Below are positions 52,136-62,915 of a DNA stretch of 64,000 bases, piece by piece. The notes under the pieces were generated by a model, which was given only the letters and a program-made list of their open reading frames with translations, searched no databases and was not told the origin of the DNA. This DNA is from Clostridiales bacterium (GTDB lineage: Bacteria; Bacillota; Clostridia; Saccharofermentanales; Saccharofermentanaceae), in NCBI GenBank assembly GCA_017478485.1, contig JAFVDI010000031.1:310001-374000 (forward strand), written 5' to 3'. Numbering within the stretch: the first letter of the stretch is position 1; each line of letters starts with the position of its first letter. Position numbers and translations under genes: made by a program.

Positions 52136-53842
52136 ATGAAGAAGACAAAAATCGCAGCAGTCGCTTTGGCATCATTGATGTCAGTATCTGCTTTGGCAGG
52201 CTGCAACAAGACACCTGGTGCATCATCAGGCACAGCAGCTCCCGGCGAGACAAAACAGGCAGCTCCTGGACAGATCAAGGAATTCAGCGCGTTCTTCGCA
52301 GTACCCGCTACTACCGAGATCAACAAGGACAACGAAGTCCAGAAGATCATTGCCGAGAAGATCGGTGCCAAGTGCAACGAGACATGGCTTGCAGGTCAGC
52401 AGCCCTCTGAAGCTGTCGGCGTATTTATCGCATCCGGTGAGTACCCCGATTTCATCAACGGCGGCGACGCAATGAAGGCTCTCTATGAGGCTGGTGCTCT
52501 CATCGCTTGGGACGATTATATCGACAAGTATCCGAACATCAAGGAGTTCTTCTCTGACTATGAGTGGAGCCAGTTCAGACAGTCTGACGGTAAGATCTAC
52601 TGGATGAATCCTTTCGAGAACATCTATGGTGAGGATAAGACCACCACACAGAACGGTGAGGCTTTCTGGATCCAGGCAAGAGTTCTTGAATGGGCTAAGT
52701 ATCCTAAGATCGAGACTCTCGATGACTATTTCAAGGTCCTCGAAGACTACAACAAGGCTAACCCTACAACTCACGACGGCAAGAAGAACATTCCTTACAC
52801 AATGCTCTGCGAAGACTGGCGTTATTTCTGCCTCGAGAACGCTCCTGAGTTCCTCGACGGTTATCCGAACGACGGTTCCTGCATCGTTGATGTTAACACC
52901 AAGAAGATCGTTGACTACAACACAACTCCTACAGCTAAGAGATACTTCAAGAAGCTGAACGAAGAGTATGCTAAGGGCGTCATCGATACCGGTGCTTTCA
53001 CACAGACATACGATGAGTACATCTCCAAGCTTTCAACAGGTGTTGTTCTTGGTATGTGCGATCAGTGGTGGGACTTCGCTTACACAGTAAACGACGTATT
53101 CAAGACACAGAATACAGAGCAGTATGGTTACAACTACATTCCTCTCGGTCTTACGATCGATAAGGGTATGGAGAACCAGTGGTATACATCCGGTGGTACA
53201 CTCAACGTTTCATCCGGTATCGCTATCACAACAAGCTGCAAGGACGTTGAAGGCGCTTTCAAGTTCATCGACGATCTCCTTTCTCAGGAAATCCATGACC
53301 TCCGTTTCTGGGGCGTTAAGGATGTTGACTACAAGGTTGACGAGAACGGTATGTACTACAGAACAGAAGAAATGCGTAAGAATGCTGCTGATCCTAACTG
53401 GAAGACAAAGCACCTCTGCACATATTCTTACTTCCCTCAGTGGTCTGGTACATCCAGAGACGGCAAGAACGCTATGATGCCTGCTGAGCAGCTCTCTGAA
53501 TTCAAGGATACACTCCCTGAGCCCGTTAAGAAGGTATTCGCAGCTTATGGCGCTAATACATACATTGATCTCCTCGGTTCTGTTAATAAGGCAGGCCCTT
53601 GGTTCCCGATGTATTCTTACTCCAACAACATGAAGACCGACACCAAGGGTGGTGAAGCTTGGACAAAGATGGGCGAGTGCAAGCACGCTTGGCTTCCTAA
53701 GGTCGTTATGTCTAAGGAATTCGACAAGACTTGGGATGAGTACATGAAGGCATACGCAGCATGCAAGCCTGAGGACTTCGTTGCAGAGATGCAGCAGGAG
53801 CTCGACAGACGTATTGCAGCTTACGAAGCTTCCAAGAAGTAA
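52136..53842 (+). CDS. LplA-type oligosaccharide-binding lipoprotein
   Basis: 568 residues: lipobox SALAGC, then a large two-lobe family 1 solute-binding fold of the LplA/YtcQ type (about 500 residues, Trp/Tyr rich). The codon use is strongly biased, so it should be abundant. AGGAAGG lies ahead. A partial terminator after it allows more of this transcript than of the permeases. With arabinose-polymer enzymes nearby, arabino- or arabinoxylo-oligosaccharides are the likely ligands. Confidence 0.9.
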   Translation: MKKTKIAAVALASLMSVSALAGCNKTPGASSGTAAPGETKQAAPGQIKEFSAFFAVPATTEINKDNEVQKIIAEKIGAKCNETWLAGQQPSEAVGVFIASGEYPDFINGGDAMKALYEAGALIAWDDYIDKYPNIKEFFSDYEWSQFRQSDGKIYWMNPFENIYGEDKTTTQNGEAFWIQARVLEWAKYPKIETLDDYFKVLEDYNKANPTTHDGKKNIPYTMLCEDWRYFCLENAPEFLDGYPNDGSCIVDVNTKKIVDYNTTPTAKRYFKKLNEEYAKGVIDTGAFTQTYDEYISKLSTGVVLGMCDQWWDFAYTVNDVFKTQNTEQYGYNYIPLGLTIDKGMENQWYTSGGTLNVSSGIAITTSCKDVEGAFKFIDDLLSQEIHDLRFWGVKDVDYKVDENGMYYRTEEMRKNAADPNWKTKHLCTYSYFPQWSGTSRDGKNAMMPAEQLSEFKDTLPEPVKKVFAAYGANTYIDLLGSVNKAGPWFPMYSYSNNMKTDTKGGEAWTKMGECKHAWLPKVVMSKEFDKTWDEYMKAYAACKPEDFVAEMQQELDRRIAAYEASKK

Positions 53843-53888
53843 TCATTATTAAGTCGCCGGACACGGCAAACAAATTAAAAAACAGGTG

Positions 53889-53927
53889 GGCGGCCATTAG
53901 GTATCAGCCTATGGCCGCCTTCCTTTT
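53889..53927 (+). terminator. Terminator between binding protein and permeases
   Basis: GGCGGCCA (53889-53896) / TGGCCGCC (53912-53919) extended by TAGG/CCTA, loop TATCAG, then TTCCTTTTT. Probably leaky, to set binding protein above permease. Confidence 0.75.
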
Positions 53928-53975
53928 TAAATCTCTTACACAATCACATCTCAAAATCCCATAAAGAGGTTTCGC

Positions 53976-54935
53976 ATGGCACGAAATACAATCAATTCAT
54001 TAAGTTCTGCGGACTTAGGTGTCAAAAAGACAAATAAATGGGCTGAAGCCAAGAGACAGCCTTTTCTCCTTATTTCCTCAGCACTTCTCCTTATTTACGG
54101 AATAATTTTCTATTATGTTCCTGTATTGGGATGGATCACCGCTTTCCAGGACTACAAGCCGGCTAAGGGTTTCCTTAAGTCGCAGTGGGTCGGATTTGCA
54201 AAATTCCAGAAATTATTTGAAAACAAGACATTCTATCTCGCGTTCAGAAATACGCTTGCGATGGGTGTCATTAACCTCGTATTCCATTTCGTAACTGCGA
54301 TCGCATTCGCACTGATCCTTAATGAAGTACGCGTCATGTTCGCAAAGAAATTCGTTCAGACGATCTCCTACATGCCTCACTTCCTTTCCTGGATCATCGT
54401 TACGGCAATCGTTCGAGACATCCTTGCTTCTGACGGTATCGTTAATGAGTTCCTCATGAACGTTTGCGGAAACAAGATGCCGATCGATTTCTTCGCAGTC
54501 AAAGGATATTTCTGGTGGATAGTCGCTTTCGCGAATGTCTGGAAAGAAACGGGATGGAATGCGATCATATATCTTGCAGCGATCACAGCTATCGATCCTT
54601 CACTTTATGAAGCAGCTGACATGGACGGCGCGAGCAGATTCCAGAAGGTTTGGTACATCACACTTCCTTCACTCCGTCCTACGATCATGATCCTGCTCCT
54701 TATCAACATCGGTAACGTTCTCAACGCAGGTTTCGAACTTCAGTACATCCTCGGTAACGACGTTATCTCTGATGTTTCCAAGATCCTTGACGTATTCATT
54801 CTTGACTGGGGTATTTCTCAGTTCGACTTCTCTCTCGGTACTGCAGCAGGTATCTTCAAGAGTGTCATTGCTCTCATACTTGTCTGCCTTGGCAACTGGA
54901 CTGCCAAGAGAACCGGTGATGAACGGTTATTCTAA
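53976..54935 (+). CDS. LplB-type sugar ABC permease
   Basis: 319 residues, six membrane helices, with the EAA loop YEAADMDGASRFQKVWYITLP. First of two permeases. N-terminal ~40 residues are polar and cytosolic. No ATPase is in the cluster; such systems use a shared MsmX-like ATPase. Confidence 0.93.
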   Translation: MARNTINSLSSADLGVKKTNKWAEAKRQPFLLISSALLLIYGIIFYYVPVLGWITAFQDYKPAKGFLKSQWVGFAKFQKLFENKTFYLAFRNTLAMGVINLVFHFVTAIAFALILNEVRVMFAKKFVQTISYMPHFLSWIIVTAIVRDILASDGIVNEFLMNVCGNKMPIDFFAVKGYFWWIVAFANVWKETGWNAIIYLAAITAIDPSLYEAADMDGASRFQKVWYITLPSLRPTIMILLLINIGNVLNAGFELQYILGNDVISDVSKILDVFILDWGISQFDFSLGTAAGIFKSVIALILVCLGNWTAKRTGDERLF

Positions 54936-54949
54936 GGGAGGGGAAAAAC

Positions 54950-55834
54950 ATGAAAAAGAAATATGGTGTTGGCGATATAGCCTTCGAGGTATTCCTTGTA
55001 GTATTCCTCGTAGTATTCGTAGTTGTAACTCTTTACCCGGTTATCAATACGCTCGCAATATCGTTTAATGACGGTTTTGATACGATCACACACAGAATCC
55101 ACTTTATTCCTCATATGTGGACTCTGGATAACTATAAGGCGGTTTTTGCCAAGGAAGGCTACAGACAGGCAGCAATCGTTACAGTTGCAAGAACTGTACT
55201 CGGTACATTGCTCTCGCTCGTTGTTAACGCGATCCTTGCTTACGTAATCAGCAGAAAGAAATTCCTTTTCAAGAAGAGCTTCTCTCTGTTCTGGGTTATC
55301 ACCATGTATGTTAACGGCGGTCTTATCCCGACATACATCGTTTTCCAGAAGCTCCACCTTACAAACAGTTTCTGGGTATACGTTATCCCTGGTGCAGTAA
55401 GCGCGTTCAACATGCTCGTTATCCGTAACTTCATGAACGGTATCCCTGATTCCCTCGAAGAGTCCGCTCAGATCGACGGCGCAGGATACTTCAAGATCTT
55501 TACAAGCATCATTTCGCCTCTGTGCAAACCCGTTTACGCTACGATCACTCTCTTCGTTGCCGTTTACCACTGGAATGCATGGTTCGATGCAATGATCTAC
55601 AACAAGATGCATGATGAGTTAACGGTTCTCCAGTACGAGCTCATGAAGCAGCTGCAGACAGCAATGAAGTCAGCTGGTTCAGTAGAAGGACTTAAGAACT
55701 CAGGAACGACGATCACACCTACATCGATCAGAGCGGCAGCCACGATCGTTACCATGGTGCCTATCCTCTTCGTATATCCGTTCCTGCAGAGATACTTCGT
55801 TACCGGTCTTACGATCGGCGGTGTTAAGGAATAA
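54950..55834 (+). CDS. LplC-type sugar ABC permease
   Basis: 294 residues, six helices, EAA loop EESAQIDGAGYFKIFTSIISPLC. Begins 14 nt after its partner with AGGGAGGGG ahead. Together they form the channel for the LplA-type lipoprotein. Confidence 0.93.
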   Translation: MKKKYGVGDIAFEVFLVVFLVVFVVVTLYPVINTLAISFNDGFDTITHRIHFIPHMWTLDNYKAVFAKEGYRQAAIVTVARTVLGTLLSLVVNAILAYVISRKKFLFKKSFSLFWVITMYVNGGLIPTYIVFQKLHLTNSFWVYVIPGAVSAFNMLVIRNFMNGIPDSLEESAQIDGAGYFKIFTSIISPLCKPVYATITLFVAVYHWNAWFDAMIYNKMHDELTVLQYELMKQLQTAMKSAGSVEGLKNSGTTITPTSIRAAATIVTMVPILFVYPFLQRYFVTGLTIGGVKE

Positions 55835-55863
55835 TAATAACGTCCTTTGTGTTTCAACGGTTT

Positions 55864-55905
55864 ATGTTTCAGGCGCCCCGGAAGGGACGCCTGAAACATT
55901 TATAG
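55864..55905 (+). terminator. Intrinsic terminator after permeases
   Basis: ATGTTTCAGGCG (55864-55875) / CGCCTGAAACAT (55888-55899), perfect 12 bp, loop 12 nt, then TTATAG. Confidence 0.8.
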
Positions 55906-55965
55906 GGATAGAATAATAGCGCTCTTTAGAGTATTATTAACGATAGTTTTATTTGGGAGAATTCC

Positions 55966-56748
55966 ATGGGCATTTTTAGATATGACAGTCCTTTGATGCA
56001 GTTCCTATCCAGAGCGGCAGACCTTATCTGGGTCAACCTTCTCGTACTCATTTGCAGTATTCCGGTCTTCACGATTGGTGCTTCGCTCAGTGCGATGTCG
56101 AACATCATCTATAAGATCCTTCATAATGAGGATGTTGCTGTCACCAAAGAATACTTCCAGGCATTTGCCAAGAACTTTAAGCAGGCCACAGTCATCTGGC
56201 TTATAATCCTTGCTGTTGAAGGCGTGCTTGGCTATGACTTTTACTATTCCAGGCAGATCGGCACTAATGTTTCCGAGGCTATGCTTACATTTGCCGTTAT
56301 CCTGTTCGTTCTGGTTTATGCCCTCATGCTCTATATATTTCCTTTGCAGTCCCACTACTACAACAAGACAAAGGATCTTTTCAAGAACGCAGCTATCCTT
56401 GTAATCGTTCATCCAGTAAGGACGATTTTAATGCTCGTGATCAGAGCAGCGTTTTACGGCATCGGTTTCCTTATCATTCTCGATTACAGGTTCATTCCGC
56501 TTCTCGTTTGTTTCTGCATTTCACTGCCGTGGTATTTCTGCGCGTGCGTACATATGCCAATATTCGATAAGCTTGACGGCGTTGACAGGTTTGGCAATAA
56601 GATAGCACCAGAGACTTATAAAAAAGAATCCGATCCCGCAGAAGAAACTGAGGAACCGGATCCTGAAACACCAGATGCTGATGAAACTGATGAGGCTGTT
56701 GATGCCGATGAAGACAACGGTGAAGAAGAGGAGAAGAGCGGATCTTAA
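55966..56748 (+). CDS. YesL/DUF624 membrane protein with acidic tail
   Basis: 260 residues with about five helices, and the family core YDSPLMQFLSRAADLIWVNLLVLICSIPVFTIGAS. YesL proteins accompany YesMN/LplABC sugar systems; their role is not established. The last ~40 residues are almost all Asp, Glu, Thr and Pro, an unusual acidic cytosolic tail. It ends overlapping the convergent esterase stop by 4 nt. Confidence 0.88.
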   Translation: MGIFRYDSPLMQFLSRAADLIWVNLLVLICSIPVFTIGASLSAMSNIIYKILHNEDVAVTKEYFQAFAKNFKQATVIWLIILAVEGVLGYDFYYSRQIGTNVSEAMLTFAVILFVLVYALMLYIFPLQSHYYNKTKDLFKNAAILVIVHPVRTILMLVIRAAFYGIGFLIILDYRFIPLLVCFCISLPWYFCACVHMPIFDKLDGVDRFGNKIAPETYKKESDPAEETEEPDPETPDADETDEAVDADEDNGEEEEKSGS

Positions 56749-58079
56749 GAGGGAACCGCTCCTTCTGAAGTAAACTTCATGATGTCAGCGTCTCCGCTGC
56801 AGTAAGGTTTCCAGACGGGCATCTGAGTGCCGTCATTATCCATACAGTTGGGATCATGTGTCTTAACGAATGCGGCAAGATAATTAGCCATCTGCCTTGC
56901 AAGCTCGAAATGTCTTCCGCGCATGGGTCTCCAGCACTTGATTATGTTGTCGAACCAGAACCAGAGATCTACCGAGTGGAAATTGCCCGGGTTGTCTTCT
57001 CCGGGAATATCCGTGCCGAATTCATATACATAGATTGGGCCTGCACCGGAAGCTACAGCCTTGGCGCAGGATTCCTTAACTGTCTTTTCGACGACGTGTA
57101 CACCGTTAAAATCGAATTCATCGATCGTGTATCCTGCAATAACGGGGATGCCGTTAAACTTGTTTTCCTCTAAACGCATAAGTGCATCGGTCTTATAGTT
57201 TACGCCGTCTTCGCAAAGTGCGAATCTCGGATGATCCTGTGCCCATTCGCCATACTTGTCCCTGATCGTGAAAGCATCAAGCTTACGTGCTTCTTCTATG
57301 CTGCTGACACCAAGGAACTCGAGGAATTCAGATCCTTTTTCTTCAGCTCTTTTGAGCTCGACAGGGAGGAGGATATCATCTCCGGGGAAACGGATAAGAC
57401 CGCTCATTATTACAGCGCCTTTGATGAGCCCGAAATTGTCTTCGTTCGTTATCTGGTTAAGAACGCTTCCGCCGCCTGCGGATTGTCCTGCAATGGTAAT
57501 GTTCTCAGGATCCCCGCCGAATGCGGCGATGTTCTCATAAACCCAGTTAAGGCCTGCTTTCTGGTCTAAAAGACCGAAGTTTGCAGGTGCGTCGGGTGAC
57601 TCGGCGGTAAGTTCGGGGTGAGCTAAGAAACCGAGTGCGGCGAGCCTGTAGTTTACGCTTACGACTACTATTCCGCGGCGTGCCAGACGTTCGCCGTTGA
57701 ATTCCATCTCGGCTGTATATCCCCACTGGAAACCGCCGCCGAAATACCAGAGAAGTACAGGCAGCTTTTCGTCTTTCGATTTTGCCGGAGTCCAGACATT
57801 GAGATAAAGACAGTCCTCGCTCATGGGGATGTCAGGGTCAACGTGCCATTCTTTGCAGTAGATATCAGTGCCAACGGCGGGCTGATCCTGGACGGAGATG
57901 GGTCCGAAACTATATGCCTCAAGGGTGCCTTCCCAATCCTCGCAGGGCTGGGGAGCCTTCCATCTCAAGTCTCCTACCGGAGGTGCGGCAAAAGGTATGC
58001 CTTTATATGAAGTGATCCTCGGATCGTTTCCGGGGAGACCTCTGACCTTGCCGTTCTTAATTACAGTTTCTCTGAGCAT
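56745..58079 (-). CDS. Type B carboxylesterase
   Basis: 444 residues of alpha/beta-hydrolase fold: N-terminal GVPFAAPP-like KGIPFAAPPVGDLRWKAP, oxyanion segment YFGGGFQWG, nucleophile in GQSAGGGS (the family usually has GESAG), and catalytic His in GNFHSVDLWFWF. No signal peptide, so cytosolic. Shorter than the usual ~500. Downstream of GH43, it may remove acetyl or feruloyl groups from imported oligosaccharides. Confidence 0.88.
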   Translation of the reverse strand: MLRETVIKNGKVRGLPGNDPRITSYKGIPFAAPPVGDLRWKAPQPCEDWEGTLEAYSFGPISVQDQPAVGTDIYCKEWHVDPDIPMSEDCLYLNVWTPAKSKDEKLPVLLWYFGGGFQWGYTAEMEFNGERLARRGIVVVSVNYRLAALGFLAHPELTAESPDAPANFGLLDQKAGLNWVYENIAAFGGDPENITIAGQSAGGGSVLNQITNEDNFGLIKGAVIMSGLIRFPGDDILLPVELKRAEEKGSEFLEFLGVSSIEEARKLDAFTIRDKYGEWAQDHPRFALCEDGVNYKTDALMRLEENKFNGIPVIAGYTIDEFDFNGVHVVEKTVKESCAKAVASGAGPIYVYEFGTDIPGEDNPGNFHSVDLWFWFDNIIKCWRPMRGRHFELARQMANYLAAFVKTHDPNCMDNDGTQMPVWKPYCSGDADIMKFTSEGAVPS

Positions 58080-58082
58080 GAC

Positions 58083-59519
58083 TTAATCCTCCTTGAGTTC
58101 GAATCCTGCGAAATCAGGATTTCCGTTTCCGTTGAAGGTGAAGTAGATGCTTCCGGTACCGTCGGGAAGTCTGATGTCAGCCGGGACATCAGTCCAGTAG
58201 TTGAAGTTTTCGACGGGGATCGTACCCAATACTTCGCCGCCGATCTCCGTTCTTACCTCGAATACACCATTACCATAGCCTCTGATGCTTATGCGGCTGA
58301 CACGGCTGTTCTTAAAGTCGAAGAATTTGAAGCCTGCAGTGGCAGAATTGGTCATGTTTGCGATGTAGCCGCAGCCTGTGTTCTCGTCGGCATCAGCCTC
58401 ATCCTGTGTGATCCTCGGGAACTGTGAGCCGATGAACATGCCGTTTCCCCAAGAGCCGCCCGTGTACATCAGTTCCGTGTCTGTAAACAGATTGCAGCAG
58501 ATGTAGGAAGGGTACCAGCCTTTGCCTTCGAGCGGGCCGTCATTAAGACCGCAGGATGTCATCTGCGCCTGGTTGATGGATCCGTCTTCGTTGAATGTGA
58601 GCTTTTCGGCACATCCCTGTCTTGAGAAGACCGTGCCGTTTGTATGACGGTGATAGAAGATATACCAGTTTCCGTTGATCTCTTCCATGCTTCCGTGATT
58701 GTTAGATGTATAGAATACAGGCTTTTCGGCAGGCTTATATCCGCCGATGTGCATGTCGCAGTTGCTTACCACAACACCCTGATACTTGAACTCGCCCTCA
58801 GGAGAATCTGATGTGGCGTAGCAGAGCTCATGAAGCACTACGGAAGAATAGATGAAGTAGTAGATGCCGTTTCTCTTGCGGATCGAAGATGCTTCGAAGA
58901 ACTCGTGACCTTCGTATCCGCTGCCGGCGGAGTAAGGCTGGGAAGGCATTATGAACCTGGGGCCCTTTACGATCGTGAGCATGTCTTCGCCGAGTACCGT
59001 GTGCATCGGACCGTGCCTTGACTTATCTCCGATCGGGCAGAAACCTGTATAGAGGTGGGTTACGCCGTTTTCCGTAATGACACCCGGATCGAACTGCGGA
59101 TCGTCGCCTTCTTTCTTGCCTAAAAGCGTTCCGTCGCTGTAGTGAACGAACCCGTAGAATTCATATTTGCCCACGGGAGTATCGCATACTGCAACGGATA
59201 CGACATTGACTTTATCAAGGACATAGTAGAGATAGTATCTTCCGTCAGGACCGACTGTGACGTCAGGAGCATAGAGAGCCATGTGACCGTCTTCGTTTAA
59301 CGGATCCTGAGTCCTTCTGTAAATGACACCTTCGTATCTCCAGTTTCCGAGATCGTCAACCGGCGCGGACCAGCAGACATAGTCGTTGAGACAGAATACG
59401 TGTCCGCCGAACATGTCATGCGAACCGTAAACATATACGCGTCCGCCGAATACGTAAGGCTCACCGTCCGGAACATATTCCCAGGACGGAAGGTAAGGGT
59501 TAAATGCCTGTTTCTTCAT
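58083..59519 (-). CDS. Glycoside hydrolase family 43 with C-terminal CBM6-like domain
   Basis: 478 residues. Five-bladed propeller GH43 with YVPDGEPYVFGGRVYVYGSHD, YAPDVTVGPDGRYYLYY and GHEFFEASSIRK supplying the three catalytic acids, plus a beta-sandwich (about 350-478) like CBM6. Arabinofuranosidase or xylosidase activity expected; no signal peptide, so intracellular. Start overlaps the AraC gene's end by 20 nt. Confidence 0.9.
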   Translation of the reverse strand: MKKQAFNPYLPSWEYVPDGEPYVFGGRVYVYGSHDMFGGHVFCLNDYVCWSAPVDDLGNWRYEGVIYRRTQDPLNEDGHMALYAPDVTVGPDGRYYLYYVLDKVNVVSVAVCDTPVGKYEFYGFVHYSDGTLLGKKEGDDPQFDPGVITENGVTHLYTGFCPIGDKSRHGPMHTVLGEDMLTIVKGPRFIMPSQPYSAGSGYEGHEFFEASSIRKRNGIYYFIYSSVVLHELCYATSDSPEGEFKYQGVVVSNCDMHIGGYKPAEKPVFYTSNNHGSMEEINGNWYIFYHRHTNGTVFSRQGCAEKLTFNEDGSINQAQMTSCGLNDGPLEGKGWYPSYICCNLFTDTELMYTGGSWGNGMFIGSQFPRITQDEADADENTGCGYIANMTNSATAGFKFFDFKNSRVSRISIRGYGNGVFEVRTEIGGEVLGTIPVENFNYWTDVPADIRLPDGTGSIYFTFNGNGNPDFAGFELKED

Positions 59520-60318
59520 TGTTTTTTATCTCCCTGTTATTATTGTTCAATGCCGTTAATCTGTACTGCCGCGGTGAGAGTCCCGTGAACTTTCTGAACT
59601 GCCTGCAGAAATGCTCGGTGTTCCTGTAGCCGCACTGTTCACCGACGGTACTGATGGTATCCGTTGTATATAAGAGTTTGTCCTGCGCCATCCTGATGCG
59701 TGCCTTGATGACATCGTTCATGCAGGAAGTGCCGAAAGTATTCTTGTAGATAAGCTGAAGGTGAGCGGGGCTGATGCTCAGCGTGTCTGACATCAGCTGC
59801 ACCGTCCAGTTCTTTTCGGGGTGCAGGAGTATGTCTTTGCGCAGGTTCACAAGCTGTGTCCTGTAAGGTGATTCGTTGCTGACGGAGACGTCAGACGAGA
59901 GCTTGGAGATCAGCGCGTGGAAAAGGTCGCTTATCACCGGGTTAGATGAAGATTTATTCAGCTGATGTTCCCATGAGATAAGCTTGATCAGGTTATGTAT
60001 GTAATCTGAGTCAGAAGGCGTAAATGGCGTTGCCTTGAGAGGGAAATCCAAAACGATATTTTCATCGGTCCTGAAATGGATCCAGTCGTTTGTATAGGGC
60101 TCTCCTGCCGGAGAAAAATAGAACTTGTGGGTATTCTGCGGGAAAAGGATAACAGTCTCGGGAGGGCAGAGCTTCATTCCGTTTTCGTAAGGAAAGTAAA
60201 CGGGGCTGTGTGAAAATACGAGCAGCCAGCAGTCAAAACCGGCATGACCGGATTCGGTATCAAACCTGATGCCTTCATTGTGGGTATAGCTGTAACCTGA
60301 ATACAATATATCAATCAT
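59500..60318 (-). CDS. AraC-family regulator
   Basis: 272 residues: N-terminal cupin-like sensing domain (about 10-130, with HTHK-like metal/sugar region FPQNTHKFYFSP) and two helix-turn-helices at the C-terminus (SDTLSISPAHLQLIYKNTFG, STVGEQCGYRNTEHFCRQFRKFTGLSPRQYR). First gene of the araC-GH43-esterase unit and divergent from the GH51 gene; likely controls both. Confidence 0.92.
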   Translation of the reverse strand: MIDILYSGYSYTHNEGIRFDTESGHAGFDCWLLVFSHSPVYFPYENGMKLCPPETVILFPQNTHKFYFSPAGEPYTNDWIHFRTDENIVLDFPLKATPFTPSDSDYIHNLIKLISWEHQLNKSSSNPVISDLFHALISKLSSDVSVSNESPYRTQLVNLRKDILLHPEKNWTVQLMSDTLSISPAHLQLIYKNTFGTSCMNDVIKARIRMAQDKLLYTTDTISTVGEQCGYRNTEHFCRQFRKFTGLSPRQYRLTALNNNNREIKNNEETGI

Positions 60319-60385
60319 TCGTCTGTATCTTCCCGCGCGTTACAAACTCTAAATAATTACAGATAATATAATAGCACCTGAGTTT

Positions 60386-60424
60386 GGATAAACGAAGAGT
60401 AAAATAGGATATATCAATTTATCC
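60386..60424. promoter_or_regulatory. Inverted repeat in the divergent AraC/GH51 region
   Basis: GGATAAA (60386-60392) and TTTATCC (60418-60424), 25 nt apart, within the 227-base AT-rich gap. A candidate regulator site for both directions. TATAAT-like sequences serve the AraC side (about 60365-60371). Confidence 0.45.
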
Positions 60425-60506
60425 GTACGATAAGTCATTGTCTGAAATAAGAGGGCGAAGATAATTATAAGTGCTAAAATCATATACAGATTCAAATCCG
60501 CATTAA

Positions 60507-62060
<1,554 letters not shown>

Positions 62061-62108
62061 TAAACGCAGCTTTCAAATGTCGCTTTCAGGGCGACCACCC
62101 GGATAATC

Positions 62109-62162
62109 ATCCTCCCTATAATGAGGCCATAAGCAATGCTTAAAGCTTCATTAAGGGAGGAT
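62109..62162 (+). promoter_or_regulatory. Long palindrome overlapping the vWA gene's ribosome site
   Basis: ATCCTCCCT (62109-62117) pairs with AGGGAGGAT (62154-62162), the ribosome site of the next gene. TAATGA/TCATTA (62119-62124/62148-62153) continues the stem after one bulged A, and TAAGC/GCTTA (62130-62134/62138-62142) closes it. In RNA this would hide the ribosome site. A TATAAT at 62117-62122 lies within the left arm, so at DNA level it could be an operator instead. Confidence 0.6.
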
Positions 62163-62168
62163 TTAAAA

Positions 62169-62813
62169 ATGAAAAAGAATCTTACAGAACTGGTATTCAT
62201 CCTGGACAAGTCAGGCAGCATGGCAAGTCTTACCAATGATACGGTCGGAGGATTCAACGCCATGATAGAAAAGCAGAAGAAGCTGGAAGGTGAATGCGTT
62301 GTATCGTGCGTTCTTTTCGACAACGGACAGAAGGTAATATACGACAGGGTTCCGTTATCTGAGGTAAGACCGATGACTGAAGAAGACTACACTGCAGGCG
62401 GCTGTACGGCGCTCGTGGATGCGTTGGGAAAATCAGTAAAGTACATCGGAAACATCCACAAGCACTTAAGGGAAGAAGACATTCCCGAGCATACCATCTT
62501 CGTGATTACAACAGACGGAATGGAAAATGCGAGCCGCGAATATTCAGCTGACAAAGTCAGGAAGATGGTCAGCAAGAAGACCGAAAAGAACGGATGGGAA
62601 TTCCTTTATCTTGCGGCGAACATCGATGCCGTTGAGACGGGTGCCGCGATCGGTATCAAGAAGGGAAGAAGTGCGAACTATAAAGCTGACGGAGCGGGAA
62701 CAGGACTTCTTTACGAGACCGTGAGCAATGCGATCATGGGCATGAGGTGCTGCAGTGCAGTCTCTGATGACTGGGCGGAAGAACTCGAAAAAGACAACAG
62801 GAAAAGAAACTGA
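62169..62813 (+). CDS. von Willebrand A-domain protein
   Basis: 214 residues, a single vWA domain with the metal-site motif DKSGSM (DxSxS) near residue 14, the threonine in GGCTALVDALG and aspartate in FVITTDGMENAS. Cytosolic. Relatives occur in tellurite/stress-type loci, but none are adjacent. ATG 62169 has GGGAGG at 8 nt; the ORF can be read upstream but without a ribosome site. Confidence 0.88.
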   Translation: MKKNLTELVFILDKSGSMASLTNDTVGGFNAMIEKQKKLEGECVVSCVLFDNGQKVIYDRVPLSEVRPMTEEDYTAGGCTALVDALGKSVKYIGNIHKHLREEDIPEHTIFVITTDGMENASREYSADKVRKMVSKKTEKNGWEFLYLAANIDAVETGAAIGIKKGRSANYKADGAGTGLLYETVSNAIMGMRCCSAVSDDWAEELEKDNRKRN

Positions 62814-62821
62814 AGTGTCAG

Positions 62822-62843
62822 CCCCGGGTGGTAACATCCGGGG
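62822..62843 (+). terminator. Hairpin after the vWA gene (weak terminator)
   Basis: CCCCGGGTG / CATCCGGGG, 9 bp with one G-U and a GTAA loop; only a poor T-tract follows. Confidence 0.45.
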
Positions 62844-62915
62844 TTGTGCATTCCTAACCATCCCGTATCTGTGCTATCATAGCCTTATTGAAACTCATTA
62901 GAAGGAGGGTATGGT

